Source: Musa acuminata AAA Group (taxonomy: Eukaryota > Streptophyta > Magnoliopsida > Zingiberales > Musaceae). From it: DNA of 64,000 bases. Within the stretch, counting starts at the first letter, position 1; the number at the start of each line of letters is the position of its first letter. Shown here in pieces: positions 1-12,202 of the stretch. Both the position numbers and the translations under genes were made by a program. The stretch lies in contig NC_088347.1 of assembly GCF_036884655.1 (NCBI RefSeq), positions 13,264,001 to 13,328,000 of the forward strand. The letters are read 5' to 3'. The notes under the pieces were generated by a model, which had not been told where the DNA came from, searched no databases, and saw only the letters and a program-made list of their open reading frames with translations.

Positions 1-143
1 ATATAAATAGAGATATATCAGTGAAATTTGATCGAGCTTTCTCATCATGCTATAATCTATCAAAGTGTTATCTAAAGCCCTATGGGTGTCCTAATTTAGA
101 TCCTGGTATTGATTCTTAGAAATCACTTTTGCAGATGGGTTTT

Positions 144-827
144 TGTTAGGAAAAAACCTATTGAAACGGAATAATTTTTTTCCCTCTTTATGTATCAAAA
201 TGGGTTCCTCATCAAAACACCAACTTGATATCAAAATATAAATATCAACCAACACAGCATAAACAATAGAGCAATAATCAATCACACAATGAGACCAAAT
301 CTTTTAACGTGGAAAATCTAACGTGGGAAAAATCACAGGACCGTAGTCCACCTCAAACTTCCACTATCAATAATAATGATAACAGATTTATAGTAAATCT
401 TTTCTAGAATAACTAGAGGATCATAATAACATTAAAACCATAGATCTTGGCTCTAGCATATCATCATATAGGATAGATCTCCTCAAAAGAGAATTTTATA
501 TCTCACAAAGTGGGTATAGCAGAAAAGTACCTTAGAGAGAGTAAACTGTAGATCAACACCGTTAGAATTGTAGAGTTTGCTGTAATGATTCTCCACATAA
601 AATTTGGGCCAAAACTGACAATGTTTGGCTACCGATCGTCAAGCAAAAAACTCAGAAACCTAATCTTTCTCTCTCCTTTGCCGTGTGCTGCCGCCATTCA
701 CTACACTCATTTACATCTCGCTGCTCTCTCTAATTTGCTGCCCTCACCATTTGCCCTTTCTCTCTTAATTATTGATTTGGGCTTATGTCTCAAATTGTCC
801 AAGCCCATATATAAGTTAGACCCAACA
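144..827 (-). repeat. 3' LTR of the Tork-like copia element
   Basis: Starts TGTTAGG and ends CCCAACA, matching the copy at 4661-5368 along its length with many small differences. It is the 3' LTR because the polypurine tract (plus strand TTCTCCCCCTCC) follows directly at 828-840. Confidence 0.88.
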
Positions 828-840
828 ATTCTCCCCCTCC
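828..840 (-). other. Polypurine tract of the Tork-like element
   Basis: Read on the minus strand this is GGAGGGGGAGAAT, directly upstream of the 3' LTR. This is the expected primer site for plus-strand DNA synthesis. Confidence 0.8.
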
Positions 841-843
841 AAC

Positions 844-3800
844 TCATATGGTGGGCTGTGCTAAGCCCGCTCTTCGTCTACATGCTTTAAGCTTCTCTTT
901 AGGTAAAGACATTGTCAACATATCTGATCCATTCTCATTAGTATTCACTTTTTCCAACTGTAATTCTTTCATCTCAAGTACATCACGAATCCGGTGATAT
1001 CTCATATCAATATGTTTGGATCTAGAATGGTATGTTGAACTCTTAAAGAGATGAATAGTATTTTGACTATCATAGTAAATAGTATATCCTTCTTGTTTTA
1101 AGCCCAATTCCTGTAGAAACTTTTTCATCCATAAAGCTTCTTTGCAGGCTTTAGTAATTGCTATGTATTCTGCTTCTGTGATTGATAGAGCAATACAATT
1201 CTGTAAATTTGATTGCCAAGAGACTGCTCCCCCTGCAAATGTCATTAAGAACCCTGAAGTAGACTTCCTAGAATCAGTATCACCTGCCATGTTTACATTT
1301 GTGTACCCTTCTAACACAGGTTCATCATTACCAAAACATAAACATGGAAGTACCTCTTAGATATCTTAATATTCATTTCACTGCTGTTCAATGTTCCTTT
1401 CCAGGATTAGAGAGAAATCGACTGACAACTCCAACTGCATGAGCTATATCTGGCCTAGTACAAACCAGCATATATCTAACTGCCTACTGTAGATGAGTAA
1501 GGCACTCTGGACATTTCTTCTTTTTCTTTCTCACTTGTAGGATATTATTTCAAACTAAGCTTGAAATGACCTGCAAGTGGAGAACAAACTGCTTTGGCTT
1601 TACTTATGTTGAATCTTTCAAGAACCTTTTCAATGTAAATCTCTTGAGATAGCCAAATCTTCTGTTTCTTCCTATCACGAAGAATCTTCATACTAAGTAT
1701 TTGTTTCACCGATCCCAAGTCTTTCATGGCAAAAGACTTACTTAACTCTCTTTTAAGCTTTCCAATTTTTCCAACATCATGGCCAACAATCAGCATATCA
1801 TCCACATATAGTAGTAAAATAATAAAATCATCATCTGAAAATTTCTTCACAAACACACAATGATCAGTGTAGTTCTATTATACCCTTGGCTCATCATAAA
1901 GGAATCAAACTTCTTATACCACTGTCTAGGTGCTTGTTTGAGTCCATATAAGCTTTTCCTAAACTTACACACCATATTTTCTTTTCCCTTGACTTTGAAA
2001 CCTTCTGCTTGTTCCATGTAAATTTCTTTTTCAAAGTCACCATGAAGAAATGCTATTTTCACATCAAGTTGCTCAACTTCTAAATTCAAGCGGGCATCCA
2101 AACCAAGAACAACTTGGAGAGAGGACATTTTTACAACTTGAGAAAATATTTCTTCAAAGTCAATACATTTCTTCTGATTGAATCCTTTCATAACTAGTCG
2201 TGCCTTGTATCTTTGTTGTGAGCTATTATTTCCAGTCTTTAATTTGTAAACCCACTTATTCTTGTGAGCTTTCTTCTCTTTAGGTAATTTTACCAAGTCA
2301 TATGTGTGGTTCTCAAGTAGGGATCTCATTTCTTCTTGCATGGATTTAACCCACTCATTCTTATTCTTATGTAGAATAGCTTCTTGGTAAGTTTCTGGCT
2401 CTCCCCCGTCAGTAAGCATAATATACTCATGTGGAGGATATCTGGTAGATGATTGTCGCTCTCTAGTGGATCTTCTCAATGGAATCTCAACTAGTGGTGG
2501 AGGTGCTTGTTCAATTGGTTTAGCATCATCAACTGTAGGTATATCATCACTGGTATTCTCACCACAATCTTCTTGTTCATCTCCCCCATGATCATCATGA
2601 ACTACAGGTGAAGGAACTGGACCCAAACTCAAAGGAATATAAATAGAGGTTTCTGGCTTCTCAATATTATCACCATCATCAAACAATTGGTCTTCAAGAA
2701 ACACAACATCTTTGCTTCTAATAATTTTCTTGTCACTGGATCCCATAATCTGTACACAAACTCTTTATGACCATATCCCAAGAAGATACATGCTTTTGCT
2801 TTACTATCAAGATTGGACCTCTCGTCTTTGGGAATATGAACAAATGCTTTACACCCAAAGACTCTTAAGTGATTATAAGATATATCTTTTCCTCTCCATA
2901 CTCTCTCTGGAATATCACCTTTCAGAGGAACTAATGGAGAAAGATTTATCAGATCAACTGTAATTCTCATAGCCTCCCCCCAAAATGACTTTGGTAACTT
3001 GGCGTGGGAAAGCATACACCTAATCATTTCTTCAATAGTTTTGTTCATCCTTTCTACCACACCGTTATGTTAAGGAGTTTTAAGAGCTATTTTCTCAAGC
3101 CTGATACCATGGAACATACAATAATTCTTAAAAGGACCCCTATACTCGTCACCATTATCTGATCGAATACACTTTAGTTTTCTGTCAGTTTCTCTTTCAA
3201 CATTGATATGAAACTCCTTGAAAACATCAAGTACCTAGTCTTTAGATTTCAAAGCAAAAGCCCACACTTTTCTAAAATAGTCATCAATAAAAGTAACAAA
3301 ATAAAGAGCACCTCCAAGAGTTCTAGTTTGCATAGTATAAACATCAGTATGAACTAAATCAATAACATCTGATCTTCTAGATGATGGATTTGTATGAAAT
3401 GTAACTCTATGTGTTTTTCCAGCTAAGCAATGATCATAAGATTTAAGAGATGTACCTTACAACTCTGGTAAAAACTGCTTTCTAGCAAGAGTTTGAAGTC
3501 CCTTCTCGTTGATATGTCCAAGCTTCTTATGCCAAAGATCTATATTTTCACCTTTTTGAATTACATTAATCTCTCCTTTGTGTAGCTTAGTTTCCATGAC
3601 ATAAAAAAAGTTAAGTTTCTTTTCTCTTGCCACAATTAGAGAACCTTTAGTGAGTTTCCATTTGCTTTCACCAAAATAGTGTGCAAAGACCTCATCATCA
3701 AGTTAAGACGAATATTTGGAACATACCTTACATCTTTGAGTATCAATTTGCTCCCAATATTGGTCTCCAAGTAAATTTCTTCAATACTCACAATCTTAGA

Positions 3801-4607
3801 TGTACCACTGTTTCCCATTCTGACATTACCAAAATCAACAGCAGTGTAAGATCTAAAAAAATCATCATGAGAAGTGACATGAAATGAAGCACTAGAGTCA
3901 ATTACCCAATTACTGTCTTTAGCTACAAGACTAACACAACCTTCATCACATACAACAGTGATATTACCTTCAGCAACAACTGTATTGGTCTCTTTCTCAT
4001 TTTTCTTTATTTCATATCCATGTGGGCTTCTACTATGACTTCTTCCACGTCTTTCTTATTTTTCAGTAACAAATGCACCAGAAGAAGATTCATCATGTTC
4101 TTTCCTTCTAGCATCTTCATTTAGCAAATTGTCTTTAACCATATCTATAGTTAGAGTTCCTTTTGGCATGGAGAAGGAATAATCATTGCATCTCATCATC
4201 TATATTCATTTTCATAGCAACCAACTTGTTTGCAAAACTCTGAAATAGGCTTATGTGCTCAACAATATTACCACCATCTTTATACTTCAAATTTACAAGT
4301 CTTCTAATGAGAGAGATTCTATTTCCTATTATTTTTTTCGCAAAGAGATTTTCTAACCTTTGCCAAACAACATCAGCTCTAGTTTATCTGAAATATACTC
4401 GTGTAAGTTTGTATCTATCCATCTTCTATTATAGGCAATGGCTTTTCTATGTTGAACTTCTCATTCTTTATCGTCTATAGTAGAAGGTTTATTTTTAATC
4501 TTAATAGGCTTATACAATTCTTTGCAATAGAGCAAATCTTCCATCAAACGCCTCCAAGTGGAATAATTTGATGAGTTCAATTTAATCATACCATCTAACT
4601 GCTCCAT
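844..4607 (-). pseudogene. Gag-pol polyprotein of the Tork-like copia element, broken
   Basis: Gag starts at the ATG at 4607, about 40 nt downstream of the PBS, and meets an in-frame TGA where a Trp codon is expected (near 4467). Integrase C-terminal sequence lies at 2629-3060, with the HLRVFGCKAFVH motif. The RT N-terminal part is at 1847-2746, ending in GLKQAPRQW. The RT catalytic YVDD is in 1545-1856. RNase H is at 844-1317, with EAEYIA and RSKHIDMRYH. The pieces are in more than one frame with stops between them, so no full polyprotein can be made. The family polyprotein is normally one frame of about 1300 residues. Confidence 0.85.
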
Positions 4608-4646
4608 TTTAATCACATAAGAAAAACTAGCACCAAACAACCTGTT

Positions 4647-4658
4647 GTTCTAATACCA
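4647..4658 (-). other. Primer binding site (tRNA-iMet type), mutated
   Basis: On the minus strand this reads TGGTATTAGAAC, two bases in from the 5' LTR. It matches the usual copia iMet site TGGTATCAGAGC, which is seen intact in other elements of this window, except at two positions. Confidence 0.7.
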
Positions 4659-4660
4659 CT

Positions 4661-5368
4661 TGTTGGAAAAAAAACCTGTTGAAGCGGAATAATTCTTTTC
4701 CCTCTTTGTGTATCAAAATGGGTTCCTCGTGAAAATATCAACTTGATATCAAAATGTAAATATCAACTAACACAGCATAAATAATAAAATAATTAATCAA
4801 TCATACAATGAGATCAAATCTTTTAACATGAAAAACCCAATGTGGGAAAAACTACATGACCGTAGTTCACCTCAAACTTCCACTATCAATAATAATGATA
4901 ACAGGTTTAAAGTAAATCTTCTCTAGAATAACTATAGGATCATAATAACATCAAGACCATAAATCTTAGCTCTAGCATATCATCATATAGGATCATATAG
5001 GATGTATCTCCTCAAAAGAGAATTCTATGTTTCATAAAATGGGTATAGCACGAAAGTATCTTAGAGAGGGTGAACTGTAGATCAACACCGTTAGAATTGT
5101 AGAGTTTACTGTAAGGATTCTTCACATAAAATTTGGGCTAAAACCGATAACGTTGAACCACCTATCGTCAAACGGAAAATTCAAAAATCTAATTTTTCTC
5201 TCTCCTCTCTCTCTCTCTTTTGCCGTGTGCTGCCGCCGTTCACTGCACCCGTTTACATATCGCTGCTCTCTCTAATTTGCTGTTCTCACTTTGCCATTTC
5301 TCTCTTAATTATTAATTTAAGCTTATGATCCAAAATGTCCAAACCCATACGAGGGCTGGACTCTAACA
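4661..5368 (-). repeat. 5' LTR of the Tork-like copia element
   Basis: Starts TGTTGGA and ends TCTAACA, then the target-site duplication GTTTT. It is the partner of 144-827 and slightly longer through small indels, including an extra CT-rich stretch near 5200. Confidence 0.88.
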
Positions 5369-5373
5369 GTTTT

Positions 5374-5837
5374 GGTATCTGGATACACAAGCCATTATCA
5401 CCGGTAACTTTTTTTTCCTCTACTTGAACCACTAACCCAAATAGGGGATGCTTTTGGATATAGAATGATCCACTTTTCGAGCAGATCAGGAAGTTGCATT
5501 ATCGATTAGGTTAGTGCTAGGGAACAGCATGCCTAGCAGGTTGCCAGATGTGAAAATTTGTTATCAATTTTGATGCTATATTCTTAATGTATGCACCTCA
5601 CAACACGGTAAAACAGTGGAAGAAAACACTTTATTTGTTTCATGTGTAGAAGGAAATTCAGATTAATTTTTTGTGGATTTTAAAAACATTATATTGGAGA
5701 AGAAAGTAACATAGATAGGTTGCATGCATGCCTTTCCTTCTTTTGTTCATATTCTTTATCCTTACTTGTCAATGACTGCAGTATTTTCATTCTTTTCCTC
5801 AACGATGTGTCTGAACTTTTTTGAATCTTGTTACTAG
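5374..5837 (+). other. Intron-like flank of the proteasome beta-3 remnant
   Basis: Non-coding, T-rich, ending in a good splice acceptor (TTACTAG at 5831-5837). I recognise no earlier proteasome exon here or in 1-138. If other exons exist they lie outside the window, which would put the copia insertion inside an intron. Confidence 0.5.
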
Positions 5838-6434
5838 GAGCCTGAAGAATTATTTGAGACAATCTCACAAGATTTATTATCGTCTGTGGATCGTGATTGT
5901 TTGAGTGGTTGGGGTGGGCACGTCCTTCTTGTGTTAAGTTCAGACATTATTTTGGCTTCTCTTACTTGAGTGGTTGGATTGTCTATCTATCATTTCTTGA
6001 ATTAGTGACAATAATGATGCACTAAGTAAATATATAAGAAGAAATGTCTTTTACCTCTTCTGCAAACTTAACTTGTGAAAGCTTTGATGATGCATGGTAA
6101 ACAATAGAAATAGGAAAATATGCTGGCTAGTGCTGCATAAGAAGCCTTGTGTTCCTCCTTTTTTATCTTTTTTTTTTCTTGTAAAAGGTGCCTGGGTTTG
6201 ATATTCATTTTATAATGTCTTAATGTCATCGAAAAAGAGTTTTCGTTTCGATGGCTTCGGGCAGCAGGTTAGCAAACATACTTTTGATGACCCACCAAAT
6301 GTTAAATGGTCATATTCATTGACCAAAGAAGATTTTGGTTTTCTTAAATCTAATTGTCACTTTTTTATTTATATTTTGCCGGACACCAACTGAAGTCCAG
6401 GAAAGAACCCTAATTTTAGGGAAGGATGGATTAA
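5838..6434 (+). pseudogene. PBC: 3' end of a proteasome subunit beta type-3 gene, damaged
   Basis: Exon 5838-5932 encodes EPEELFETISQDLLSSVDRD followed by CLSGWGGHVLLV, which I recognise as the C-terminal part of the 20S proteasome beta-3 subunit (a structural, non-catalytic beta-ring subunit, normally about 204 residues). A donor (GTTAAG) follows. The last exon starts at 6382 and reads TPTEVQERTL. It then has an extra TTTT (CTAATTTTAGGG) that shifts the frame away from the expected GRMD-stop, whose codons are still visible at 6423-6434. In the shifted frame translation runs on to a TAA at 6467-6469. The acceptor before this exon reads TTTTGCCG instead of TTTTGCAG. Both defects point to a pseudogene or disabled allele. 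Upstream exons are not in the window. It is convergent with the H+-ATPase gene. Confidence 0.75.
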
Positions 6435-6469
6435 GCTTGAAGACAAGCTTGGAAATTCATCTCTCTTAA

Positions 6470-7319
6470 AGTTGTTTTCTTTTCCTCCTCTGGCAGAAGC
6501 TAACAGATTGTAATTTTATCTAACAAGTCCATGATGCGAGACTGTTCTCTGTTCTTTTCATCGGTTTCTTCTCATTCAATTCTGGTTCCATTAGACGTTG
6601 ACAAACCGGGATTTGGATTGCTACCTTGTTTTGCTTATTTGGCGCCTAAAACAAAGGTGAATTTGAAGTTGGCTTCACGTCACATATTTGTGTTTATGCA
6701 ATTGGGACTATCATTAGCATTGTTGCTTGTATAAGTGATCCAATTTTGTTGTATCTTGACCCAAATTTTATTCGAGTATTTTCTTATGATTTACACAAGG
6801 AAGCTCCTCGTATCCTAAGTATGTGCTGCTGTTAGATAACCTTCCATTTCAATCAGGCGTGAGATAGGAGAACTGGGAATGATAAATTACTGTTACGGAA
6901 GGAAAATGTATTCCATCGAGTTAAACTTCGTTCTACGAAACTGAGGCTTATTGTGCTCCTGATTTGTAGTTTCGTGAAGGAATTTAATATCACCTTTTTA
7001 GTGTTATTTTAAGTTCACCCATAAACATGATTCTTTGGTACCAACAGCCTCGATTAGGTGTCGTCGGATATAATTGTGTTCTCAGATGACTTAAGATCCA
7101 TTAATTATTTCCTCAGCAGTAAATTATTAAGTTTCACTTCCTCCATAAATATGTCATTATCTTGTATTATGATCTTTTTTATTATGATTTCTCTTTTTGG
7201 ACGATTTCCCCTCCCTCGTCCACCTCCCACACTCTTTCCTACGGTCTCCTCTCTTCTCCCTCCTTCCCCTTCCCTATCGTTTGTTTTTTTCCCTCCCGTC
7301 ATTTCTGATGGGATATAAA
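6470..7319. other. Non-coding stretch, possible 3' UTR then pyrimidine-rich DNA
   Basis: No credible coding frame. The first few hundred bases could be the former 3' UTR of the proteasome gene. Bases 7200-7300 are strongly C/T-rich with no clear repeat unit. Confidence 0.4.
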
Positions 7320-7596
7320 GAGAAATAAATTTTTTTATATGAATAATATGCAGTGGAATTAAATGAAATCATAATAAAATAAAATAATAAGATTTACGTG
7401 GAAAACCTTTGTGAAGAGTAAAAGTCACGGGACAAACTAAAGATAATCTACTATAAAAATAATGAATATACAAATTTAAAACTAGATATAGGTTACCACA
7501 CTTCCCTAATTTGGATCTAGGATTTAAAGAAAGAGAGGTGGACTGTGGGCTATTAAAGCCCACCATGAGCTAAACCTATAAGTTATCAGCCCAACA
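7320..7596 (-). repeat. LTR-like remnant, probably Tork-type solo LTR
   Basis: It shares short landmarks with the LTRs at 144-827 and 4661-5368: an ACGTGGAAAACC segment, CACGGGAC, and an end CAGCCCAACA followed by CTCCCC, like a 3' LTR end plus PPT. No coding region or partner LTR is nearby. The left boundary is uncertain. Confidence 0.4.
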
Positions 7597-8341
7597 CTCC
7601 CCACTTCCGTCTCTTCCCATCATCCTTCCTACTCTGCTGCCCTTCCCCTTCTTCTTCTCCTCCTCCCCTCCTTTTCAGTCGCCTCCTCCCTTCACCCTAA
7701 ACCTCGTCGTGCCACCCTTCCTTCCCCTTCCCCCTCCTCATATTCCTCGTCATCTCCCGCTCCTTCTATCTTTCCCCTCCTTTTCCTTCTCCTCTTTCCT
7801 CCTCTCTTCACTTATGGTGGGTCTCGGTGGGAGCGAGGGGTAGAGGGAGGTGATGAGCGATGGACGGACTGAGAAAATAGTTAAGATATTTTTTGAATTA
7901 ATGATATTATTTAAGAAAGCTTTTTTTGAGAAAAAAAAAACAATATTTTATGAGAAAATCATCCTTTCTTTTTTGAACGTTCATTTTTATTTATTAGTTT
8001 TAATCACTAATGATTAAGCTGCAGTACCGACGAAGAAATTGAGTATTGAAGAGAAGAACGAGCACCCGCAAACCGAGAAGTAAATGTTACAAGAAGGGCA
8101 AAATTTTCCTTTCATTATTTTGGAGAAATAAAAATATATAATACCAAAAAGAACAAGCCTGAAATATCGAAGGAGAAAGAAAGTAAAAGGCATCACATTA
8201 CGTCAATCACCATATCCCCCGTCCATTCTATGTTATACTCTCTCTCTCAACACGAGGCTTGCCACATCCACACAACACACACAGTACACCATGAATAAGG
8301 CCATCCGCATGGTCCACATTTGTCTTCGTCTTCTCCTTCCA
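7597..8341 (-). other. 3' flank of the H+-ATPase gene with CT-rich tract
   Basis: Bases 7600-7825 are a long pyrimidine-rich tract. Between there and the stop codon lies the probable 3' UTR of the H+-ATPase. On the minus strand an AATAAA lies at 7986-7991, about 350 nt past the stop, a possible polyadenylation signal. Confidence 0.45.
7986..7991 (-). terminator. Candidate polyadenylation signal AATAAA
   Basis: AATAAA on the minus strand in an AT-rich context downstream of the H+-ATPase stop codon. Plant poly(A) signals are loose, so this is only a candidate. Confidence 0.3.
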
Positions 8342-11300
8342 TTACACAGTGTAGTGCTGTTGGATCGTCTCAATGTCCAGTCCCTTCAGCTTCACAACAG
8401 ACTCGACGTGCCCTTTGAGCGTGTGGAGTTCCCTCAGCCTGCAACAAAAACAATTAGCTCCATTCATTGGCATCATTCATATGTCATTTAATGGTGTAGG
8501 CTTGCTTGGTGGATTACCGGGCAACTTCGGCGCGCCGCTTCGCCTGCTCCGCGACCTCCGACAACTCCCTGTAGCTGCTCTTGTCGTTAAAGAGGACGGA
8601 GGTGTCTGCTGTCTGGAGGCCATGCAGCGTGCGCTGCGCCAGCGCCCACTGAGCCTCCCTCTCGCCCCTCCCGTAATCCTTCTTCGAGGTGAATGCCGTC
8701 TGCACCATGGCATGATCGTCACCTCGCTCCAATGCTGGGAAAGATCGGTGAAGATAATAGATGGAAGACCGTGCTTACCTTGTTCTGGAGAAGGTTGTCC
8801 CAGGCCTTGCCGCTCAGAGCATAGCGGGTGATGAACTTGAGGATGTCGAGAGGGAAGTAGGTGATCAAGCTGAAGAGCCAGATGATCCCTGCCCATCCCC
8901 ATCCGATGCCCTGGATCCTAGCGAAGCCCCACGACGCATGCGCCGCGATGGCCGTCGCAACCTACGGTGAGAAGGAATCACGCCGCTGGTATGTGGTCTG
9001 GTCCTCGTGATCATTGGATCGCAAGAAAAGTCGAAGAGACGAGATTACCAGCTGGGCGGCGATGAAGGCGACGACTAGCAGAACGCCGGGGCGTTCGACG
9101 AAGGACCAGCCCCTCGACCTGGTGACGAAGATGAGCGCCTGACTGATAATGCTCACTTGGAGGTACAGAGCTGCCGTCAACTCGTCGTTGCTGTCCTTGA
9201 TCTCCCTCACACCAAAGATCTCCTGTTTCGAAAGAGAATAGCGATGGATTCAGCTGCCTCAGAACATTGTGTGATTGATGCACTGGCGATAGCGGTGTTC
9301 TGCTACTCACAGGGAAGACGTCTGTGTCATGGACCAGGTAGAAGAAGACGACGGTCATTATGGCGAGGTAGGCTCCGAGAACGACTCCGGTGGCGAAGAT
9401 CTCACGCAGCTTCCATGAGTCAGGCAAGGGGGAGGGCTTCACCCTGTCCTTGGAGATGGTCATGATGGTGCCATCGTTGAGGATGGCGATGATGAGGACC
9501 ATGAAGGGCGAGAAGTCGAAGCGCCAGATGAGGGCGATGAGCAAGAAGCCGAGCACGATTCGGATGGTGATGGAGACGGCGTAGATGGTGTAGTTCTTCA
9601 TCCGCTGGAAGATGGCGCGGCTCGTCAGAACCGCGCTGACGATCACGCTGAGCCCCGGCTCCGTCAGCACGATGTCCGAAGCACTCCGGGCGGCATCCGT
9701 CGCGTCCGCCACCGCGATGCCGATGTCAGCCTTCTTCAGAGCAGGTGCGTCGTTGACGCCGTCTCCTGTCATGCCGCAGATGTGCTTCCTCTCCTGCAGC
9801 CTCTTCACGATCTCGTACTTGTGCTCTGCAACAGAGAAAGCAACAGCACAAAGAGTCAGCTTGGTTCTCAGATTCATACGGAGAGTGACGACGGGCAGGC
9901 GAAGAGACCAGGGAAGACTCCGGCGAATCCATCAGCCTTCTCGATGAGCTCGTCAATGGGGAGGCCACCGACGTCATCGTTCTTCTCCCCAAGGAGGGTG
10001 GAGGACGGGTACATGTTGGTTCCCATGCCCAGCCTGCGCCCGGTTTCCTTCCCAATGGCGAGCTGGTCGCCGGTGATCATCTTGACGTTGACACCGAGGT
10101 CGAGGGCACGACGGATGGTCTCCGCACTGTCATGCCTCGGAGGGTCGAAGAGTGGCAAGAGACCTATGAACTGCCATGGACCGCCGGCGCTCTCTTTGCT
10201 TGCCTCGGGAACCTCCTGCCTCGCCACGCCCAGAGCGCGAAGGCCACGATCGGCGAACTTGTCGATCATGGAGTGGACCTTCTTTTTAGCATCATCTTTC
10301 AGGTTGCAGAGGTCAATGATCTGATGCGAAGCAGAAGATTAGGTATCCAATCCAGGACAGGATCACAAGAAACAGAGTAGTCCTCTGTATATATACCTGC
10401 TCAGGTGCACCCTTGCTCGATCTGTGCCAGTTGCCATTGGAGTCGATGTAGGTGATGGCAGTGCGCTTGTCAACTGGATTAAATGGCAGGAAATGGACCT
10501 CCTGGATCCCTGCACGCGCCTGCGAGCACGAAGATGACGAACATGAGCATGAAAGCTTCATCTGAGATGCAGCATTGCAACGATTGAGCACCTCCTTGGG
10601 ATCAGCCAGCATTCCCACAATGGCAGCATCGATGGCGTCCTGGTTCTCAACCCTTGAAGCCATGGCAGCAAACAGAACCACGGTATCCTTGTCCAAGCCA
10701 TTCACGTACACCTGCAACAGAGAAACCAATCAGTAGTAGCAGTTGATGGTCTGATAAAATGTCGTCTAAAGAGATGATGCAAAGCATCACCTCGATCAAG
10801 CTCTTGTCAACGGTGAGCTTGTTGAGGGTGAGTGTTCCAGTTTTGTCACTGCACAGCACGTCCATGCCTGCCATCTCCTCGATTGCGGTCATCCTCTTGG
10901 TGATCGCGCCCTGCTCCGACAGCCGGTGGGATCCGATGGCCATGGTGACCGATAGAACGGTGGGCATGGCGATTGGAATGCCGCCGATGAGCAGCACCAG
11001 GAGGTTGTCGATGCCATCCCGGTACCTCCGGCTCTGGATCGGGTACATGACCACGATCTCGATGAGCATGCCCACGGCGATGGAGCAGATGCAGAAGTTG
11101 CCGATGGCGGTGAGCACCTTCTGGAAGTGGCCCACGTTGTTGGTGCTGTCGACGAGGTGGGCCGCCTTGCCGAAGAAGGTGTGCACTCCGGTGGCAATGA
11201 CGATGGCCTCGATCTCTCCCTGCTTGCAGGTGGAGCCCGAGAAGACCTCGTCCCCGGGGTTCTTCGTCACGGGAAGGGACTCGCCAGTGAGGGCGGACTG

Positions 11301-12202
11301 GTCAATCTTGAGCGGATCGCCCTCGAGGAGACGGGCGTCGGCCGGGACGATGTCGCCGAGCTTGATGCTGATGATATCGCCGGGGACGAGGATCGCCGCC
11401 TCCTGCTCGGACCATTTCGCATCCCTCAACACCTGCACCAAGCCACCCCTTTGGATTAGCAAGCCTTAGGATGGCGCGAGAACGAGCTCGTCGATGCAAA
11501 GAGACCTTGGTCTTGGGGGCGAGGCCAGCCATGAGAGCTGCAGCGGCATTTCCAGCGTTGTTCTCCTCGATGAAGCTGATGGTGGAGTTGATGATGAGGA
11601 GGACGACGATTCCGACGAAGTCCTGCCAATCTGGTGGCTTACCCTGGCAAACCCGGTCGTGGATCATCATCATCATCCTCATGCGGCGACGCAAGTTGGT
11701 GAAATTTCAAAGAGGAGATACAGAATGGCTTTACCCCTCCGTTAGCCAACACAATGGCCATGATGGCGGCGATCTCCATGACCCAGGAAAGCGGGTTCCA
11801 CATGAAGCCCAAGAACTTGAGGAGCTTGCTCTCCTGCAAGAGTTCCAAGGACACATGCGTCAGACTTCGGACCGGTGGCCGCCGATGGTGGAGAAGTCGG
11901 AGGTCAGGGGATGCACCTGTTTCTCCTCGAGTTTGTTGGGGCCAAAGATCTGGAGCCTCTGCTCCCCTTCGGCGTCGGTGAGCCCCTCCCGGGTGCATTT
12001 CAGCTGCGCGAAGACCTCCTCCACCGGGATCCTCTCCTGCAAAGAAGACAAAGAGAAGGAATCAACACACGACGGATGACTACCATGTCCACTGCACGAT
12101 TCAACGAAACAGCAAGAATCTGGTAAGGTATCTAACCAGGTCGACGGCCTCGTTCTTGATCTGCTCCAGGGAGATGGTCCCGTTTCCGCCATCCCCCGCC
12201 AT
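8342..12202 (-). CDS. PMA: Plasma-membrane H+-ATPase (P3A-type proton pump), 13 exons, intact
   Basis: This pump hydrolyses ATP to export protons across the plasma membrane, energising nutrient uptake. I place exons at 12202-12137, 12036-11917, 11833-11735, 11643-11506, 11432-10791, 10711-10592, 10519-10397, 10320-9909, 9825-9311, 9222-9049, 8961-8779, 8699-8518 and 8438-8342. All introns are GT-AG. The exons sum to 2871 nt, or 956 residues plus stop, the usual family length. Landmarks: actuator TGES at 190-193; phosphorylated Asp337 in [14 protein letters not shown] at 431-436; GDGVNDAP at 594-601; Arg662 and Asp691 matching the proton-path residues (AHA2 Arg655 and Asp684); autoinhibitory C-terminal domain ending QHYTV, whose Thr955 is the phosphorylated 14-3-3 site. 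The start MAGDGG is the first ATG after the TATA-like box. Exons are GC-rich compared with the surrounding DNA. I cannot assign the isoform number. Confidence 0.96.

Larger units (their letters stand above)
144..5368 (-). mobile_element. Complete Ty1/copia LTR retrotransposon (Tork-like), degenerate
   Basis: Two related direct repeats of about 0.7 kb bound a copia-type coding region read on the minus strand. Both LTRs start TGTT and end AACA. The 5-bp target-site duplication GTTTT is seen at 139-143 and 5369-5373, so both ends are original. A polypurine tract abuts the 3' LTR and a tRNA-iMet type PBS abuts the 5' LTR. Domain order on the minus strand is gag, protease region, integrase, RT, RNase H, which is the copia order. 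The coding part has stops and frame breaks and the LTRs differ at many positions, so the insertion is old and inactive. Tork (Tnt1-like) assignment is inferred from residue patterns in integrase and RT such as GLKQAPRQWYKKFDSFM. Confidence 0.9.

Noticed and set aside
585..890. 101-residue frame on the plus strand
   Set aside because: It spans the LTR edge, PPT and polyprotein end of the minus-strand copia element, so it is fortuitous.
7058..7318. 86-residue frame on the plus strand
   Set aside because: It runs through a pyrimidine-rich tract, with low-complexity Pro/Ser/Phe content and no recognisable domain.
8373..12126. Many plus-strand frames opposite the H+-ATPase exons
   Set aside because: They are antisense shadows of GC-rich coding exons and do not resemble any protein I know. 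The minus-strand exons give a complete known protein.
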